Of a stretch of 64,000 nt of DNA, positions 61,294 to 64,000 are shown piece after piece. The notes below the pieces were generated by a model. It was not told the origin of the DNA, did no database searches, and saw nothing but the letters and a program-made list of their open reading frames with translations. The position numbers were made by a program, and so were the translations under genes. The DNA is from Actinoallomurus sp040655075 (GTDB taxonomy: Bacteria; Actinomycetota; Actinomycetes; Streptosporangiales; Streptosporangiaceae): positions 310,001 to 374,000 of the forward strand of contig NZ_JBFAJC010000003.1 of NCBI RefSeq assembly GCF_040655075.1, read 5' to 3'. Every line of letters starts with the position of its first letter. Positions within the stretch are counted from its first letter, which is position 1.

Positions 61294-62097
61294 ATGCCCC
61301 GCTCCTCGCTCCGGGTCTTCGCCATCGCCACTGCCGCACTCGTCTCGGTCGCTCCGGCCGGCGGCCGGTCGGCCCGTTCCATGCCGCCGGCCGTACCGCC
61401 CGGCATCGCGGCGGATCAGCCCAAGTGCTGGTTCGGCGCGTGTTTCCAGTACGTCGCCGGAACGCAGTACGCCACCAACACCGGAGCCTCTGTCACGACC
61501 GACGTCGAGCGACCGGAGGTCGATACCGCCGACGTCAACGCGCATTCGCTGCAGGAACTGGCCGTGATGACCAGCGACCGCGCCTTCATCGTCGAGATCG
61601 GCTGGACCATCGATCAAGGGCTCAACGGGGACACCGCTCCGCACCTGTTCGTCTACCACTGGGTCGATAACGGGGAGACCTGCTACAACGGCTGCGGCTT
61701 CGTCTCGACCTCATCGACCCGGCCGGGAATCCGGCTGGCGCCGAACACTTCGGCGCGGCTGGCGATCCGCTATTTCAGCGGCAATTGGTGGCTGTCCTAC
61801 AACGGCAGCTGGATCGGCTACTTCCCGGGGTCATTGTGGAACAACGCCTACACGCAGGCCAATGAGGTCCAAGCATTCGGCGAAGTCTCCAGTACCACCA
61901 CCCCCACCTGCACCGACATGGGCAACGGCCGTCCCGGATCAGACCCCGCGTCCTCCTCATTCAGCGGCTTCCAGCTCTTCGGCTCCACCGCCTCGCCGAA
62001 CTGGAGCGTCACGCAGACCAGCCCCAGCCAATACACCTCCGGCAACACCACCGGAACGTCTTTCCACCTGGGCGGCCAGGGCTCGGGCACCTGTTAA
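61294..62097 (+). CDS. Secreted neprosin-like protein
   Basis: A 267-residue secreted protein with a signal of about 26-30 residues. The mature part shows the neprosin-domain strings: YATNTGASVTTDVERP, EIGWTIDQGLNGD, HLFVYHWVDNGETCYNGCGFV, ARLAIRYFSGNWWLSYNGSWIGYFP and a final SPNWSVTQTSP region. Neprosins are proline-cutting endopeptidases in plants; bacterial versions are secreted and poorly known. ATG at 61294 follows TGGAG 8 bases upstream and is preferred to a GTG at 61243. Four cysteines are arranged in pairs. A strong hairpin follows the stop. Confidence 0.78.
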   Translation: MPRSSLRVFAIATAALVSVAPAGGRSARSMPPAVPPGIAADQPKCWFGACFQYVAGTQYATNTGASVTTDVERPEVDTADVNAHSLQELAVMTSDRAFIVEIGWTIDQGLNGDTAPHLFVYHWVDNGETCYNGCGFVSTSSTRPGIRLAPNTSARLAIRYFSGNWWLSYNGSWIGYFPGSLWNNAYTQANEVQAFGEVSSTTTPTCTDMGNGRPGSDPASSSFSGFQLFGSTASPNWSVTQTSPSQYTSGNTTGTSFHLGGQGSGTC

Positions 62098-62100
62098 GCG

Positions 62101-62136
62101 CCTGGGTCTGTCCGGCTACAGCCGGACAGACCCAGG
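62101..62136. terminator. Bidirectional terminator
   Basis: A perfect 17-base inverted repeat (62101-62117 and 62120-62136) with only two bases between, just after the neprosin-like gene stop and before the GH35 stop. It separates the two convergent genes. Confidence 0.75.
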
Positions 62137-62177
62137 TACGCCGGAACAGGAACCCGCCAGGGAGCAAAGCGTCCCAG

Positions 62178-63995
62178 CTAGGGAAAGATCTCTACGTACT
62201 CCTCGGCCGGCCCGAGTTCTGGCTTGTCCCGCAGCTCGATTCGGTCGCCGAAGCGTTCGAGTTCGAGGACGGTGATGGTGTTGGTGCCCGGCCACAGGAG
62301 CGGCGCGGGGAGATAGAGCGTCACCTGGGGGCCGATCTCCCAGTAGCGGCCGAGCAGGAAGCCGTTGACCCAGACGAAGCCCTTGCCGAAGCCCGGCAGT
62401 GCGAGGAACGTGTCGGCGACCTCGTCCACGGTGAGTCGCGCGGTCGCGAAGCCGGGAGCGCCGGCCGGGGCGGTGGCGGACGCGGCGCGGCGCACATCGT
62501 CTCGTGACCACTCATCGAGCGGCAGTCCGTACATGGCCCAGCCGTGGACCAGGCGGCGTCCGATCTGCACCCCGCCGAGGACGCCCTTGCCCTGGCCGAG
62601 CAGTGCACCGTAATTGATGCGTCCCTGGTTCTCGACCAGCAGCTCAAGTCGTACGCGGTCGCCCGTGCCGTCGACGTGGAGTGAGTCGGCCTCCCGGTCG
62701 AGTACTCCGGCCGGTGTGCCGTCCACGAAGACCTGCGCCCGGTCGTGGAGTCCGCGGACCGTCAACTCCTGCGTGCCGCGCGGCAGCCGTGGGTGTGCTC
62801 GGTAGAGCACCAAGCCGGAAGCCTGCCCCAGCTCTTCGAAGCTGAGCGGGTGCGGCGATTCGATGGCTTCGGAGATCTCGGTGAGCGAGGCCAGCAGGCC
62901 GGCGCCACGGGTGATCGGGACAGAACGGGGTGCCAGCAGCGGCGGTTCGGCGGGCAGCGGCCGGTGCGGCGAACCCGTGACCGCTTGCAACCGGTCGCGG
63001 AGGACGAAGAACTTCGGGGTGAGCGCACCGTGTTCGGCGATGGGGGCATCGGAGTCGTAGCTGGTCACGGTGGGCTGGATGACGTGGCCGTCATGGTTGG
63101 CGCCGGCCCAGAGACCGAAGTTGGTGCCGCCGTGTGCCATGTACACGCTGACCGAGCCGTCGGCGTCGAGGATCTCGGTGAGCACCGTGGCGGCGCTGCG
63201 CGGCGAGCGTACGTGGTGCTTCTCGCCCCAGTGGTCGAACCAGCCGTTCCAGAACTCCGCGCAGATGAAGGGTTCTCCCTCGCGGCGTGAGCGCAGCAGG
63301 CGGGCCGCCTCGGCCGCGTGGGAGCCGAACGTCACCGTCGCGAGTTCACCGCTCACGGTCCCGGCGTCCAGCATCAGGTCGGTCGGCCCGTCCGCCGTGT
63401 ACAGCAGTTCGGTGATGTCGCGTTCGACGAGCGCGTCGCGCACCCATCGCGGGTAGGCGGAGTCGTCGCCGTAGCTGCCGTACTCGTTCTCGATCTGGAC
63501 CGCGACGATCGGGCCTCCCCGGCTCGCCTGCATCCCGGCGAGCCGGGGGAGCAGTTCGTCGAACCAGCGGCCGACCTCATCGAGAAAGGGCTGGTAGGTC
63601 GAGCGGAGTCGCATGCCCGGTGCGCCGGTCAGCCAGGCGGGCAGGCCGCCGTTGTCCCACTCGGCGCAGATGTACGGTCCGGGGCGGACGATCGCGTCCA
63701 GTCCGGCGGCGGCGGCGAGCCCCAGGAACCGCTCGACATCCCGCCGGCCGTCGAAGCGGATCCGCCCGCGGTGGCGCTCGTGGAAGTTCCACGGGACGTA
63801 GGTGTCGACCGCGTTGAGTCCCATGGCCGCGATGCGCTCCAGCCGGTCCGCCCATTGGGCGGGGTGGACCCTGAAGTAGTGGAGCGATCCGGCCAGCACA
63901 CGGTGCGGATCTCCGTCGCGTCGGAGCCGGCCGTCGGGATAGGACAGGATCGCTCCTCGCCGGCCGGCGGGTTTCGTCGTGGGGGAGAGGGTCAC
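62178..63995 (-). CDS. GH35 beta-galactosidase
   Basis: A 605-residue GH35 enzyme: TIM barrel (about 13-330) with the acid/base glutamate in QIENEYGSYG (E171) and the nucleophile in CAEFWNGWFDHWG (E247), also GGTNFG (about 285-290). A jelly-roll domain (about 390-605) follows. It removes beta-galactosyl residues, in the cytoplasm since no signal is seen. The GTG at 63995 lies 5 bases from the window edge, so the true start and promoter may be outside. Third positions are fully GC-biased. Confidence 0.9.
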   Translation of the reverse strand: MTLSPTTKPAGRRGAILSYPDGRLRRDGDPHRVLAGSLHYFRVHPAQWADRLERIAAMGLNAVDTYVPWNFHERHRGRIRFDGRRDVERFLGLAAAAGLDAIVRPGPYICAEWDNGGLPAWLTGAPGMRLRSTYQPFLDEVGRWFDELLPRLAGMQASRGGPIVAVQIENEYGSYGDDSAYPRWVRDALVERDITELLYTADGPTDLMLDAGTVSGELATVTFGSHAAEAARLLRSRREGEPFICAEFWNGWFDHWGEKHHVRSPRSAATVLTEILDADGSVSVYMAHGGTNFGLWAGANHDGHVIQPTVTSYDSDAPIAEHGALTPKFFVLRDRLQAVTGSPHRPLPAEPPLLAPRSVPITRGAGLLASLTEISEAIESPHPLSFEELGQASGLVLYRAHPRLPRGTQELTVRGLHDRAQVFVDGTPAGVLDREADSLHVDGTGDRVRLELLVENQGRINYGALLGQGKGVLGGVQIGRRLVHGWAMYGLPLDEWSRDDVRRAASATAPAGAPGFATARLTVDEVADTFLALPGFGKGFVWVNGFLLGRYWEIGPQVTLYLPAPLLWPGTNTITVLELERFGDRIELRDKPELGPAEEYVEIFP

Positions 63996-64000
63996 TTGAC

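Noticed and set aside
1..64000. CRISPR arrays, rRNA genes, riboswitches and complete insertion sequences
   Set aside because: I saw no regularly spaced repeats, no rRNA-like stretches and no complete transposase with terminal repeats; only a transposase fragment at 33109.

Overview
The window is high-GC DNA with strong GC bias at third codon positions, frequent GTG starts and consensus GGAGG ribosome sites. An rbpA gene (4481-4825, minus) marks it as an actinobacterium. Ser/Thr kinases, many secreted hydrolases with Tat or lipoprotein signals, and LacI, TetR, MerR and GAF/PucR regulators fit a soil-type filamentous actinomycete. I cannot fix the genus from this sequence alone.

Layout. 0-5.4 kb: a LarA-type nickel-pincer racemase, a lipoprotein, a frameshifted ATP-dependent DNA ligase, a small membrane protein, fxsA and rbpA. 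The rbpA gene has a SigR-type promoter. 5.5-16.1 kb is an accessory signalling region: two membrane Ser/Thr kinases, a PP2C phosphatase, several proteins I cannot assign, a small HTH protein with an orphan double Clp-N protein, and a beta-propeller lipoprotein. It also carries relics of a kinase and of an integrase. 16.1-17.5 kb: an orphan ATP-grasp protein and a truncated SDR.

17.4-32 kb is a carbohydrate-utilisation locus: GH36, an alpha/beta hydrolase, a six-gene operon (binding protein, two permeases, a 980-aa Tat-exported protein, GH43, an alginate-lyase-family protein), a 2-hydroxyacid dehydrogenase and a LacI regulator. Four near-identical CG-centred palindromes sit in front of its four transcription starts, so it reads as one regulon.

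32-43 kb is mixed: a small secreted protein, a transposase fragment, an ABC-F ATPase, a degenerate tRNA-Val, a flavin-dependent oxidoreductase, a kinase/beta-propeller protein that has lost nearly all its kinase domain, a GH94-like enzyme translationally coupled to a MerR regulator, a lipase, a TetR regulator and an SPW-repeat membrane protein.

43.4-55.5 kb is the most coherent system: a predicted extracellular polyhydroxybutyrate (PHB) utilisation locus. The plus strand encodes 3-oxoacid CoA-transferase A and B, a secreted esterase (possible oligomer hydrolase) and a secreted PHB depolymerase. The divergent seven-gene minus operon encodes a complete Liv-type (HAAT) ABC importer, D-3-hydroxybutyrate dehydrogenase and a GAF/PucR-type regulator. 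Read together: polymer is cut outside, the monomer is imported by the Liv-type transporter, oxidised to acetoacetate and activated to acetoacetyl-CoA. That this transporter carries 3-hydroxybutyrate is an inference from context.

55.5-64 kb: a decayed gene, a two-component system, a DUF2079 membrane protein, a lower-GC orphan gene, a LysR regulator, a neprosin-like secreted protein and a GH35 beta-galactosidase that runs to the window edge.
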